Assembly: GCF_020379485.1 (NCBI RefSeq)
Contig: NW_026014772.1
Coordinates: 163,501 to 227,500 of the forward strand
Length of the DNA: 64,000 nt
DNA from: Brassica napus
Taxonomy: Eukaryota; Streptophyta; Magnoliopsida; Brassicales; Brassicaceae
Direction: 5' to 3'
Positions within the stretch are counted from its first letter, which is position 1, and every line of letters begins with the position of its first letter. Below the pieces are notes generated by a model. That model had not been told where the DNA came from. It saw only the letters and a program-made list of their open reading frames with translations, and did no database searches. The translations under genes were made by a program, and so were the position numbers. Of the stretch, positions 9,570-21,080 are shown in pieces.

Positions 9570-12525
9570 TGTAATACCCGATCCCGGCCGACTAGGCCGC
9601 GGTCGATGCCTCACGTCGCTCAGTCCATACCCAGACCGAACCTCTAAAAATTTTGCCCTTTATTTAAAATATCGCCCATTGGCGAGGGCTAACTCAGACC
9701 CTAGCTCAAGAGTACCTTAGTCATTCCCTAACTAGATCCTTTCAACTTATGCACAGCGGAATAGTATCTACTTAACCATTGGTCTATAACCAATATAATA
9801 TTTGTCTGGTTGAATCACCTCGGCTAATGGTTAGTATACTCAACTACCAGCTAGCTCCAAGGTCAATCCCGAACCCAAATCAAGGCATACAAATCTGAGG
9901 TTCCATTCCCCTAACCATTCTAGCTAGATCTATGCAACATTGCTAGATCATACCTTTGCCACACCCACGGAGCTTGTTAGCTCATCGGCCCAACTACTCT
10001 AGCTGAATGAACTCATAAACCAGCTGATCGAGCTGTCACACTCGAACTGAGCTAGGACCGAGCTATGGCCAGCTGCCATATACTGCGTCCTGCTCCTTTA
10101 CACACACAAAACAACTCCCTTAGGTACTTAGTCATTCACCCAACCATCCCCACAGACATAAGTAACCCTTGAGAAGTCTTCAAACAGCTAAGGACATGCA
10201 TCTGGCCCTTACCGGCTCATGCACTGTCCCACATCCTTTTGCCTTATCAACTTATGATACCAAGTCCAGCTCATGGACTAACAATACCCATCAGATCCTG
10301 AGTCAATCAACCAACCACCCCACATGGCTCAGAACTTATGAGTCTTCATACTTCCTAATCAGTCATGGAACCATGTCCCACTGAACCTGATTAGTGTTGC
10401 TCTTACCACCGGTGCATCCTTCGACCAATCAGATCAGACACCTTGATCTATCATCCAAGGATCAGGTCGTCCATCCTTGCCCATGATCAGATCACACACG
10501 GCCTGCCTTACCAACACCAAGGTTGATAACCAGCAATTCCTTATGATCAATATCATAAGTGACAATATGTTCCAGCACACAAACATATGATCAGATATCC
10601 TAACACAAGGATCTGACCCCAATATGCCCTCAGGTGCAATTTCGACCGCAAGCAAACCTGCTCCAAAAATCAATTACAATTCATGACAATTCATGATAAA
10701 TCATAACTAAGAGGATGGTCCAATCATATTTCCCAGAACCGGCCTCCATCCCATAGATCTCGGCCAAGATAAGCCAAACCGGCCCAAGGGACCATCTCTA
10801 AATCAATCCCTAAAAACTCATTAGGATTCATGATAATTCATGATAAATCTTAACTAAGAGAATGGTCAAGTCAGAATTCCAAGAACCGATCTCGATCCTA
10901 TGGATCTCGACCTAGAACAGCCCCACCGGCCACCTTGACCATCTCGAAATCAATCAGATAAAAATCCCCAAATACCATGATAATTCATGATAATTCACCA
11001 CTGAGAGGATTCCAAAGTCAGATCGCCATAAATCCATAAGGAAGTAGGAGATCCGGACTTAGCTGCCAAACCAAGGCCATGGAGGGTTCTTCTGAACCGG
11101 CCAAGCCATGGTTCAGTGCTACCATGTCTAATCATCAATATCAATCATAAGAAGAAGAAATAATATGATTAATAATCATAAAACAGAGTAAGGTGTAACT
11201 ACAGGACCAGATCAGCCCATAGTGTACCAGACTATGTCCAATGGTCTGCAGTCCCCACCTGTTACCTCATCAGGGGCGTCCATGCTCTTCCTAGCAGGCC
11301 TTCATAAAACCCTTTTCAAATACTTCCAGTATTGATAAGATCTAACCATGGTTCGTGACCATCACTCCTTCCATGGAACTTCCATGAAACCAGTTTCTAC
11401 ACTGCATCCACCTTCAAGGCTATTTATGCCATTGTGAGTGAAGTCCGGCCTTCTCCCTTCTCTCCTGGGTGTTTGCGTGTGTTCCCAAGATGCAGAGGAA
11501 GCCTAGGACGTGTTCATCAGTGGTTAAAACCTACCACAGGGTCGTTCATAACTCCCCTTGCACTTCCATGAAACTGCCTTTCTACACACATCTGCCCTTA
11601 AGGCTGTCTTGGCCTTTAGGAATGAATTCCGGTCATCTACCTTCTCTCCTCACCATTTGCGTGTGTTCTCAGGCCCTGGAGGATGCATTGGGTGATAACA
11701 TCACGGATCAAAAGCCACCAGAGAGTCGTTCATAACTTTCCCCCTTGATCTCTCCCAAAACTGCCTCTTTATGGCCTTCACACCACCATGGGTCTTGGAT
11801 TGGGAATCCGACCAACTCTCTGTCTTTTCTATGTGTTTCTTTGTGTTTCAGGGTGTAGGAGGAAGCCCTGGCGTGCCTGCAAAGGTACGGACTTGCCTTC
11901 CTTATATAGGAGAAGGGGTGGTTACTTCTTAACCATTGCATCCCTTCGGTATCATTTCTGGCCATTGATTTAATCAATGGTACAGATGGCACCCTTTCGC
12001 CTATGGCAGTTACCACACGCCCTGGAACTGCCAAACCACTCCTGGAAAAGTACAAACAAGGCCCAGACTGATTGCCCACGCCCATGACCCAACCACAAGA
12101 GCCCTCGAGCCCATTGGTACACATGGGTCATCCATATGGCCTGGTCACTGTCCAGACCCGAACCAACTGCCCAAGACTCGAACACTCAGTCCAGCTGAGT
12201 TGAGCTGATCCCCAGCTGACCCAGCTGATTGAGCTAGTCCATCTAGCTCAGGGAGCTGACACACTCTTCAGTGAGCTACACTGAGCTGCACTACTCTTCA
12301 CCTAACTGGTCGAGCTTCCTTACCGCACCGCCCAGCTGCCATACTCTTAGTACAGCTTCTTTATACTTGTCTCCTTCTTGGTTTAGCTATCCCTTGGTTT
12401 TCTGATGCCCTTAACCTTACTTCCAGGCTATGACACGCTTGTCTTTGGGCCATATGACCATACTGGTGCATCTCCACGCACCGCAGTCCGTTCGGACGAT
12501 CCTAGCCAGAATCAGGGACATGACA
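9570..12525 (-). repeat. E2 5' LTR (2956 bp)
   Basis: On the plus strand it runs from TGTAATACCCGATCCCGG to ATCAGGGACATGACA, i.e. TG...CA ends. The same order of blocks as in the E3 LTRs is seen: CCTTTATTTA, GGTTCCATTCCCCTAA, CTTAGTCATTCA, TGCATCTGGCC, a CAGCTGA-rich part near 12190-12330, and CTTAACCTTACTTCC near the end. It is more diverged than the E3 and E7 copies, and I see no TATAAATA box at the position where they have one. Confidence 0.85.
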
Positions 12526-12642
12526 CAGGACGTCCGTGGGTGTCTGTCAGCACACACAGGACGTCCGTGTGTGTCCATCAGCACACATATCAGCACGTTG
12601 CTCCTTGGACTCAGCACGCTGGCCCTTCCCGGGGACTGTTTG
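12526..12642 (+). repeat. Satellite island S0
   Basis: 117 bp between the E2 and E3 LTRs made of the satellite: AGGACGTCCGTGGGTGTC, CAGCACACACAGGACGTCC, ACACATATCAGCACGTTG, CTTGGACTCAGCACGCTGG and GGGGACTGTTTG. It is the left half of the unit that E3 split; the right half starts at 21081. Confidence 0.92.
12638..12642. repeat. Target site duplication of E3, left copy
   Basis: GTTTG directly before the LTR; GTTTG recurs at 21081-21085 directly after the other LTR. The joined flanks read GGGACTGTTTGGGTGACTTT, matching intact satellite units. Confidence 0.95.
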
Positions 12643-15505
12643 TGTAAGACCCGATCCCGGCGCCTAGGCCGCGGTCGATGCCTCACGTCGGTCGGTCCAC
12701 TTCCTGGCCGAACCTCTTAATTTTTGCCCTTTATTTATAATATCGCCTAAAGGCGAGAGCTAACGTAGATCTTAGCTAAAGACTTCCCTAGTCATTAATA
12801 GCCTAGATCCTTTCAACAGATACGTAGCGGATTATTTTCTAGGAAACCATTGGTCTAAAACCAATCTAACATTTGTCTGGTCGAATCACCTTAGCCTTGG
12901 TCAGTTTACTCAAATACCAATTAGCTTAAAGGTCCATCCTAAACCCAAACCAAGCCATACGATTTTAAGGTTCCATTCCCCTAAACCATTCTATCTAGAT
13001 CTACATAAGTAAATGCTATATCATACCTTTGCCACATCTATGGAGCTTATTAGCTAATCGGTCCTCCATTGACTCAAATTGATCTTGCTTGACAGCTGGA
13101 CCACGATCACTCAATGATCTTACTTAAGGTCCTTATCTTGATTCCTGCATCAAACAAGTCCACTAGGTACTTAGTCATTCAACCTTTGAGAAGTCTTTGA
13201 AAGGATAAGGGTTTGCATCTGGCCTTTCTCGGCTCATGCACAATCCAAAATCCTTTTGCCTTATAGGCAATAGTACCAAGTCCATCTTATGGACTGACAA
13301 AGCTCATTAGATCCTAAGTCAATCAACCAACCTTCCTCACATAACTTGGAACTGATGAGTCATCATCTGGCCTGATCGGCCTTGGGACATAACCCAGACA
13401 ACAGATATGACTTGTTCATACCAACCGATGCATTCCTAAATAAGATTAGTTCCGACACCTTGAACCATCATCCAGAGGTCAGGTCTTCCATACTCAAACA
13501 TGATCATATCTTACACGGCTTTCCATTAACAATCACACCTAGGCTTAGTACCTATGGTCGACGACACATAATACTAGCCAGACACTTCGTCATGGCTCTT
13601 AGCCAATACCGAAGCTATCAACACCAATACTCTTACTCCAGAAACGTGACTATCCATACTAGTGCTCGGCCATCGAACCATCGTCATGAAACATGATCCG
13701 ACCACTAGTAGCCATCGTCCACTTAGCATGTACTGATATAACCGGCCTTCCATTGCCATCATGTGGGTGTACGCCCTATATAAGGCATATGGCGCCTATC
13801 CTACTCACCAACCCGAGGTTGATTGTAAGATATCCTACTTAGCCTTTGCGACTAGAACCATCCAACCATAGTCGGATCGTCCATAGTCCCGTCTAACCGT
13901 CTGGTTAAGAGCTAGGTGCGATCGGCCAGTTATAAGTCCAGCCTAAAGTCTCACGGACCTTCTTACCTGATCCGACCCAAAGCCTGGATCCATACCACAG
14001 AGTAAGGCCGAAGACCAAACCGGATTGCCTTGCAACCGATCAGACCTTGCTGCGCAACACTCCAGATAAACTAACCGTCCGTCCGTTCGATAATGCAGCC
14101 GCAGACTGTCCACTTGGTTCGGCCTAAGCCTTGAACCAATGGCACCGTTTGGAACTCACACCTTTGGAAATTAGTACCCTTTGGACACTCGTGCCTCTTG
14201 GCAACTCATGACCCTTGGCATCTCGCACCCATTCAGATGCTCCAACCGTTCGACCTACCCGTCTGTATGGACTGTCTGGTCCGTGCGTGTGTCCGGCCTA
14301 TGGCCAAAGGATCACGCCTTAACCTACCCAAGTCATGAACCATTGCGACTGCTCAAGGAAGGGTTGCAACCGTTCAGAACAGAACAGAACCGCCCCTATC
14401 CAATCGGATCACCTGAGGCCGGTTTAGACCATGCGCGCGCCTAACTCGTCGGTTATGGACCGCGACCGCATTACTCTACCAGAACCACGGTTATAACAAA
14501 TCCCAACACATCAACAAGGCCACGCCAATGTACAGAAGGAGTAGAAGAAGAATTGGATGAAAAGAATGAGAAAAATAGGACACAATCCAAATGCCCATGG
14601 CTAGACCGGTTCGGACTGTCCGATTATCTTAGCCGATGAGTCGGTGGTTACCCACTGACCCTATCTGACTGAACCACGGCTTTGGAGTCCTTCTCCAGAC
14701 CTTTCTATATGCCTTGGGTATTCATAACCACACTGCCTCCTCTTTCCTAAACCGTTCTCCTTGCCGGAGACACAAAACCACCACGACCGGCCCTTTTCCG
14801 GCCGATCTCTTGGCTGGGACTCTCTCTCTCTCTCTCTACGTTTTTCTCGAGTATTTTACTATGGAATTGGATAATGAAACCAACAGGAGCGGCCCCATAT
14901 TTATAGAAAACGAGGGGGTAAGTCTTGCCCCACGAACTGGCACGACTTTCTAGCGAATGGGCACCATCGGCCAAGGGTTGTGCCCTCTCGGCCACTTGCA
15001 TCCCATCGCCCTTTCTGATTGGGTTTGGGGTCGGTAATAATCCCAAACCACGCCCCAAGCCTCCTGGACTTAGCCCACGGCCTTGTCCAAAGACCCAACA
15101 GCCCATGGCCTCATTGGCGGACCTCACAGCCCACCACTGACCCGGACCCGGACCATCGGCCTAAAACCCGAACAGTCCGTCTAGCTGAGGTGAGCTGACT
15201 CTCAGCTGCCTCAGCTGAGTGAGCTAGTAGTCCAGCTAGTGGAGCTGACTTAGTAGGGACTGAGATGGAGTGAACTAAACCTAGCTTCGTTGAGCTGGCC
15301 GAGCTACTTGTCTACTTCGTCCAGTTACCGTCTTACTCGTCCTAGCTGTCTCTTAGCTTATATAAGGTTAAGTCTAAGTTTCCTTATGTTCTTAACCTTC
15401 TTTCTCGACCATGGAACGCTTGCCTTGATGTCCTAAGACTGGCTGGTACGTTTCTTCGAACCATGGGCGTCCCGACAAATCCTTTCAAGGATTGGGGGCG
15501 TGACA
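12643..15505 (-). repeat. E3 3' LTR (2863 bp)
   Basis: Plus strand TGTAAGACCCGATCCCGG to GATTGGGGGCGTGACA. It lacks short segments present in the 5' LTR, for example near 13185 and 13625, each lost between short repeats. It has a TATA box at 14898-14905 and a CT run at about 14819-14837 (GA on the transcript). The reading frames here are not conserved between copies. Confidence 0.93.
14898..14905 (-). promoter_or_regulatory. TATA box in E3 3' LTR
   Basis: Minus strand CTATAAATATGGGG; the same word occurs at 20473, 26109 and 26973 (-) and 38477 (+) in related LTRs. A GA-repeat tract follows 60-75 bases downstream on the transcript. Confidence 0.7.
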
Positions 15506-15507
15506 AG

Positions 15508-15515
15508 TCTCCCCC
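15508..15515 (-). promoter_or_regulatory. polypurine tract, E3
   Basis: Minus strand GGGGGAGA next to the 3' LTR. About 15 bases further inside lies GGATTCGAGGACGAATCC, an inverted-repeat-like motif shared with E1, E7, E8 and E9. Confidence 0.8.
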
Positions 15516-16505
15516 ACTTGTAATGGATTCGTCCTCGAATCCGGTGATGATTATACCTTGTCCCAAGACAAAATATTACAACCGAACTTGTTCTAGTCTT
15601 GATTAGAGAATAGAACAAGCTTGATTCAAAACCACCAAATGACCACTTCGACGATCAAATTCCTTTGACCATTGTTATACAAGTCTCCCCCACTTGATAA
15701 GGATTTAACCACAAAAATCCTATCAAGTGGTCCTTTCTGGTTTCGCTGATGGCACCCTTACTTGTCTACTTTGACCACAGTCGAGGGTCAATCAAGCACC
15801 CATTCAAGGGATACTTGAGAATCCATCCAAAGACATTCCTTGTGTCACTGGCCGAACTCTCCAGGTTGCTGTCCTAGTATCCAACAAGTCTATGTCTTTC
15901 CTTTGAATAGCATCTTCTTCAGATTTTATTCTTTCTCTGATCATAGTCCAAGACTAGATCATAATCAGTCCCTAGGAACATGCTGCATACTTGGCCAATC
16001 CTCACACCACTCGATGTACCAGTCAAGTCCTCACGAACTTGTTCCAATCTTTAGGCTGCTCGTCCTACAACGAGTTCTAACAGTTTGTTATGGTTCTTTT
16101 GTCCTTCATGGACAATAAGGTTCATGACCTCAGCCACAACGTACTGGATCATCCCCTTAACCGGCCATAACCTTTTCAGGCTCGGCCACATTGCAATCTT
16201 AGTCCCTCCAGACTAAAAACGCCTCAGACTTGACTTCTGTCCTTCACTGGACTTTGTCATAATTCGATCGTGGTCCTTCCTTGGACTCGATCGTACTCTG
16301 GTCCTGGTCCACTAAGGGACTCGACCGTTTCACCCCGACCATAGGTCCATCTCCGAATAGGTCGTGGCCTGATTCTTGTCCTTTACTGGACTTGATCATT
16401 CTCAACCTTAGGTCAAACTCCGACTTGGTTGTACTGCGACCATGGTCCTCTCTCGGACGTGGTCAACTTCGGCTCTGCCATCTCGGCCGGAGCCGACAGA
16501 AACGG
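15516..16505 (-). other. E3 non-coding interior, 3' part
   Basis: About 1 kb without a credible gene. The section 16200-16500 is a degenerate series of GGTCC...GGACTTGATC-like words about 25-45 bp apart. E7 carries the equivalent at 36895-37160. No similarity to RT, RNase H or integrase could be seen in either strand. Confidence 0.6.
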
Positions 16506-17269
16506 ACTCTAGGACAGTGGTGCTGTCCCTGGTTCCAGTTCAATCATAAATGGATCCGACCTACCAGAGGGGACACTCTGTAGCGAACGGAACACATCTG
16601 GGAACTCGGAGACCAACGGGTCCTCAAACAAATCTTTCAGATCAACAGAATTTGCCGCGCTCCATAGTGGTAATTGTGGTCAAAAAAATACTTCACAATC
16701 CCGTCTAAGCATCTGATCCACACGGAATGCTGACACCACTACTTTCCTTGAAGCCGGACTCAGACAATGGATCTCGATACCAATGAGATCCCAGACAGAT
16801 CAACAGAATTGCCGTGCTCCGTAGTGGTAGTTGTGGTCAAAAATACTTCACAACCCTGTCTAAGCATCTCATTCACTTGGACTGCTGACACCCCTACTTT
16901 CCTTAGAGCTGGACTCAGACTCAGACTTTGGTACTGGATCGGGTGAGGTCTAGTCCCCAATTGCACACGAACATTGTGGCGATCGAGAGTGGCCCGATAC
17001 TTTCCCAAACAGATTCATGCCTAGGATCATCTAGTGATTTTTGTAGGCGCGTGGATATTTTTCTTGATCAGATCTACAGGCAGATTTCTCTCCTGGATCA
17101 TCACCGGGATATTTTTCATGAGCCCTAGTGAATGCATAATTTGCCCACCGGCTGCCCTCACTAGTCTCGAATCATCCCTAGAACTCAGACATAACAGACT
17201 CTTTCCAACCAGTCCTGGACTCAAAAAACTATGTGTAGCCTCTGTGTCGAAAAGTACGTGTGTTTCCAC
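16506..17269 (-). pseudogene. pol: protease and RT-start relic, E3
   Basis: The frame starting at 17269 gives a protease with FDTEATHSFLSP, so the catalytic Gly is Glu, then AAGGQIMHSLGLMKNIPVMI. Another frame (17008 downward) gives [18 protein letters not shown] and VSAVQVNEMLRQGCEVFLT. The RT start around 16510-16640 is recognisable as PDVFRSLQSVPSGRSDPF-like sequence in E7 and is damaged here. A tandem duplication of the protease-RT linker lies inside. Non-functional. Confidence 0.75.
16639..16932 (-). repeat. Tandem duplication of protease-RT linker in E3
   Basis: Copy 1 (16639-16796) and copy 2 (16797 to about 16932) both start AGATCAACAGAATT and share TGGTCAAAAA, TACTTCACAA, GTCTAAGCATCT and CTACTTTCCTT. 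E7 has the same pair at about 36452-36740, so the duplication predates the split of the two elements. Confidence 0.8.
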
Positions 17270-18140
17270 ACCACAAATCCACTTGTGGGAACTATCTCAG
17301 TGCATGACCACACCACAAAGAACGTCCCATACATCCCTCATGGTATTGCCAATGACTTCAATACTTCCACTTCTAATGGATACCTAGATGAGTAAGATCT
17401 CGGTTTGACCACACACTTGGAAAACGTCCCATACCATTCTCCAAAGCGTCTTACTTTTGCGAATGCTCACAATATTCACAAGAGCAATTTTTAATATACC
17501 TCAATCCCCATCATACTACGGTACTTAAGATCATGTTCTTCCATTGATTGGAACAAACATCATGAGTTTCCTCATTTTTTTTCCTTGGACGGATTCAGAT
17601 TGGAATTGGTTCATTCCATCCAACTAGATCTAAGGAAACCTACCTTGACTTATACCGCGTCCTAGCTGATCCATCTGATCACAAGTCCACTCGTGTACTG
17701 GTCATGTAGTGTCTCCTTTGAGTCAGATTTAACATTGCATATGATTTACTTATTATAAACGGCCATCAAGGGATAACACTTAACTTCAGTAGAGTGCCAC
17801 GTTTATTTCAACTTAAGCCACTCTCTGGTCCATGTTACTTCCCTTGTCCAGGTAATCCATAAACAAGTTTTGCATTGCTTCCATCCCATCCAACCCGTCT
17901 ATTACTTCTAAATAACTAGATCGACCAACATTTCTGTTTTGAGGATCTTGCCCTTGGAAAATGTATCTTGGCTAACCGGTTCATCTTAAAACTCCCACAT
18001 TCACAAGCATGATACCCTAGCTTACCTCAACTCTTTCTTGGCTCACCCCAACTAAGGTTTCATAGTCATCATAGTTTTCAGAAATAATTGGGGTTTGGAA
18101 ACCAACATCTTAGAGCGTTGTCCTAAACAGGATCAAGCAT
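17270..18140 (-). other. E3 untranslated leader, no gene seen
   Basis: About 870 bp between primer site and protease relic, without gag or another recognisable coding region. It aligns with E7 35237-36100 and more distantly with the E2 leader. Confidence 0.7.
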
Positions 18141-18152
18141 GCTCTGATACCA
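18141..18152 (-). promoter_or_regulatory. primer binding site, E3
   Basis: Minus strand TGGTATCAGAGC (initiator-Met tRNA type), three bases (AGT) inside the 5' LTR end. Confidence 0.9.
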
Positions 18153-18155
18153 ACT

Positions 18156-21080
18156 TGTAAGACCCGATCCTGGCCACCTAGGCCACGGTCGATGCCTCAC
18201 GTCGCTCGGTCCACTTCCTGGCCGAACCTCTTAATTTTTGCCCTTTATTTATAATATCGCCTAAAGGCGAGAGCTAACTTAGATCTTAGCTAAAGACTTC
18301 CCTAGTCATTAATAGCCTAGATCCTTTAAACAGATACGCAGCGGATTATTCTCTAGTAAACCATTGGTCTAAAACCAATCTAACACTTGTCTGGTCGAAT
18401 CACCTTAGCCTTGGTCAGTTTACTCAACTTCCAATTAGCTTAAAGGTCCATCCTAAACCAAAACCAAGCCATACGATTCTGAGGTTCCATTCCCCTAAAC
18501 CATTCTATCTAGATCTACATAAGAAAATGCTAGATCATACCTTTGCCACATCTATGGAGCTTATTAGCTCATCGGTCCTCCATTGACTCAAATTGATCTT
18601 GCTTGACAGCTGGACCACGATCACTCAATGATCTTACTTAAGGTCCTTATCTTGATTCTGGCATCAAACAACTCCCCTAGGTACTTAGTCATTCAAACAA
18701 CCATCCCCAAAGACCTAAGTAACCTTTGAGAAGTCTTTGAAAGGATAAGGGTTTGCATCTGGCCTTTCTCGGCTCATGCACAATCCAAAATCCTTTTGCC
18801 TTATAAGCGATAGTACCAAGTCCATCTTATGGACTGACAAAGCTCATTAGATCCTAAGTCAATCAACCAACCTTCCTCACATGACTTGGAACTGATGAGT
18901 CATCATCTGGCCTGATCGGCCTTGGGACATAACCCAGACAACAGATATGACTTGTTCATACCAACCGATGAATTCCTAAATCAGATTAGTTCCGACACCT
19001 TGAACCATCATCCAGAGGTCAGGTCGTCCATACTCAACCATGATCATATCTACGGCTTTCCATTAACAATCACACCTAGGCTTAGTACCTATGGTCTACG
19101 ACACATAATACTAGCCATACACTTCGTCATGGCTCTTAGCCAATACCGAAGCTATCAACACCAAGGTTGATATATAGAAGCATCACACCAATACTCTTAC
19201 TCCAGAAATGTGACTATCCATACTAGTGCTCGGCCATCGAACCATCGTCATGAAACATGATCCGACCACTAGACTTGATAAGCCATCGTCCACTTAGCAT
19301 GTACTGATATAACCGGCCTTCCATTGCCATCATGTGGGTCTACGCCCTACATAAGGCATATGGCGCCTATCCTACTCACCAACCCGAGGTTGATTGTAAG
19401 ATATCCTACTTAGCCTTTGCGACTAGAACCATCCAACCATAGTCGGATCATCCATAGTCCCGTCTAACCGTCTGGTTAAGAGATAGGTGCGATTGGCCAG
19501 TTATAAGTCCGGCCCAAAGTCTCACGGACCTTCTTACCTGATCCGAGCCAAAGCCTGGATCCATACCACAGAGTAAGGCCCAAGACCCAACCGGATTGCC
19601 TTGCAACCGATCAGACCTTGCTATGCAACACTCCGGTTAAACTAACCGTCCGTCCGTTCGACTATGCAGCCGCGGACTGTCCACTTGGTTCGGCCTAAGC
19701 CTTGAACCAATGGCACCGTTTGGAACTCACACCCTTTGGGAATTAGTAACCTTTGGACACTCGTGCCTCTTGGCAACTCATGACCCTTGGCATCTCGCAC
19801 CCATTCAGATGCTCCAACCGTTCGACCTAACCGTCCGTATGGACTGTCTGGTCCGTGCGTGTGTCCGGCCTATGGCCAAAGTATCACGCCTTAACCTACC
19901 CAAGTCATGAACCATTGTGACTTCTCAGGGAAGGGTTGCAACCGTTCAGAAAAGAACAGAACCGCCCCTATCCAATCGGATCACCTGAGGCCGGTTTAGA
20001 CCATGTGCGCGCCTAACTCGTCGGTTATTGACCTCGACCGCATTACTCTACCAGAACCACGGTTATAACCAATCCCAACACATCAACAAGGCCAAGCCAA
20101 TGTACAGAAGGAGTTGAAGAAGAATTGGATGAAAAGAATGAGAAGAATAGGACACAATCCAAACGCCCATGGCTAGACCGGTTCGGACTGTCCGATTGTG
20201 TTAGCCGATGAGTTGGTGGTTACCCACTGACCCTATCTGACTGAACCACGGCTTTGGAGTCCTTCTCCAGACCTTTCTCTATGCCTTGGGTATTCATAAC
20301 TACACGGCCTCCTCTCTCTTAAACCGTTCTCCTTGCTGGAGATACAAAACCACCACGACCGGCCCTTTTCCGGCTGATCTCTTGGCCGAGACTCTCTCTC
20401 TCTCTCTCTCTACGATTTTCTCTGAGTATTTTACTCTGGAATTGGATAATAAAACCAACAGGAGAGGCTCCATATTTATAGAAAATGAGCGGGTAAGTCT
20501 TGCCCCACGAACAGGCACGACTTGCTATCGAACGGTCACCATCGGCCAAGGGTTGTGCCCCCTCGGCCACTTGCATCCCATCGCCCTTTCTGATTGGATT
20601 TGGGGTCGGTCATAAGCCCAACCCACGCCCCAAGCCTCCTGGACTTAGCCCACGGCCTTGTCCAAAGACCCAACAGCCCATGGCCTCATGGCCGGACCTC
20701 ACAGCCCGCCACTGACCCGGACCCGGACCATCGGCCTAAAACCCGAACAGTCCTTCTAGCTGAGGTGAGCTGACTCTCAGCTGCCTCAGCTGAGTGAGCT
20801 ACTAGTCAAGCTAATGGAGCTGATTTAGAAGGGACTGATCTGGAGTGAACAAAACCAAGCTTCGTTGAGCTGGCCGAGCTACTCGTCTACTTCGTCCAGT
20901 TACCGTCTTACTCGTCCTAGCTGTCTCTTAGCTTATATAAGGTTAAGTCTAAGTTTCCTTATGTTCTTAACCTTCTTTCTCGACCATGGAACGCATGCCT
21001 TGATGTCCAAAGACTGTCTGGTACGTTTCCTCGAACCATGGCCATCCCGATAAATCCTTTCCAGGATTGGGGGCGTGACA
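18156..21080 (-). repeat. E3 5' LTR (2925 bp)
   Basis: Plus strand TGTAAGACCCGATCCTGG to GATTGGGGGCGTGACA, directly followed by the target duplication GTTTG and satellite. TATA box at 20473-20480, CT run at about 20393-20412. The part 20021-21080 together with the following satellite is duplicated at 25332 onward. The site around 20240 (CCCTATCTGACTG) is the empty version of the E5 insertion site. Confidence 0.93.
20473..20480 (-). promoter_or_regulatory. TATA box in E3 5' LTR
   Basis: TATAAATA on the minus strand. As the element reads leftward, this copy would drive its genomic transcript. Confidence 0.72.

Larger units (their letters stand above)
8146..12525 (-). mobile_element. E2: chimeric Ty3/gypsy element, interrupted by E1
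   Basis: Read on the minus strand: complete 5' LTR (9570-12525), primer site, leader, then protease and the start of RT, cut at 8146 where E1 begins. The rest should lie left of the window. LTR and leader belong to the E3/E7 family, while the protease-RT segment is close to E1/E8. There is no gag between leader and protease. The LTR's outer end abuts satellite (CAGGACGTCC...), so E2 itself inserted in the satellite. Confidence 0.85.
12643..21080 (-). mobile_element. E3: complete non-autonomous Ty3/gypsy element (8438 bp)
   Basis: Two LTRs (2863 and 2925 bp) flank a 2650-bp interior with primer site and polypurine tract in the right places, and a 5-bp target duplication GTTTG. The interior holds no gag, RNase H or integrase, only a damaged protease and the start of RT. 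With LTRs making up about two thirds of the element this is a LARD-like element that would depend on proteins from a related autonomous element such as E8. The LTRs differ by many substitutions and several 15-30-bp deletions in the 3' LTR, so it is older than E9. Confidence 0.92.

Noticed and set aside
13382..13696. 104-codon frame in the E3 3' LTR, with a shorter relative at 18922-19170
   Set aside because: The two LTR copies differ in length here because of a deletion; the frame is not kept and no motif is visible.
14714..15140. Reading frames on both strands repeated in E3, E4, E5 and E7 LTRs (also near 20286-20715, 26976-27215, 38284-38722)
   Set aside because: They cover the TATA box, GA tract and leader of the LTR, differ by frameshifts between copies and encode low-complexity peptides; they are not genes.
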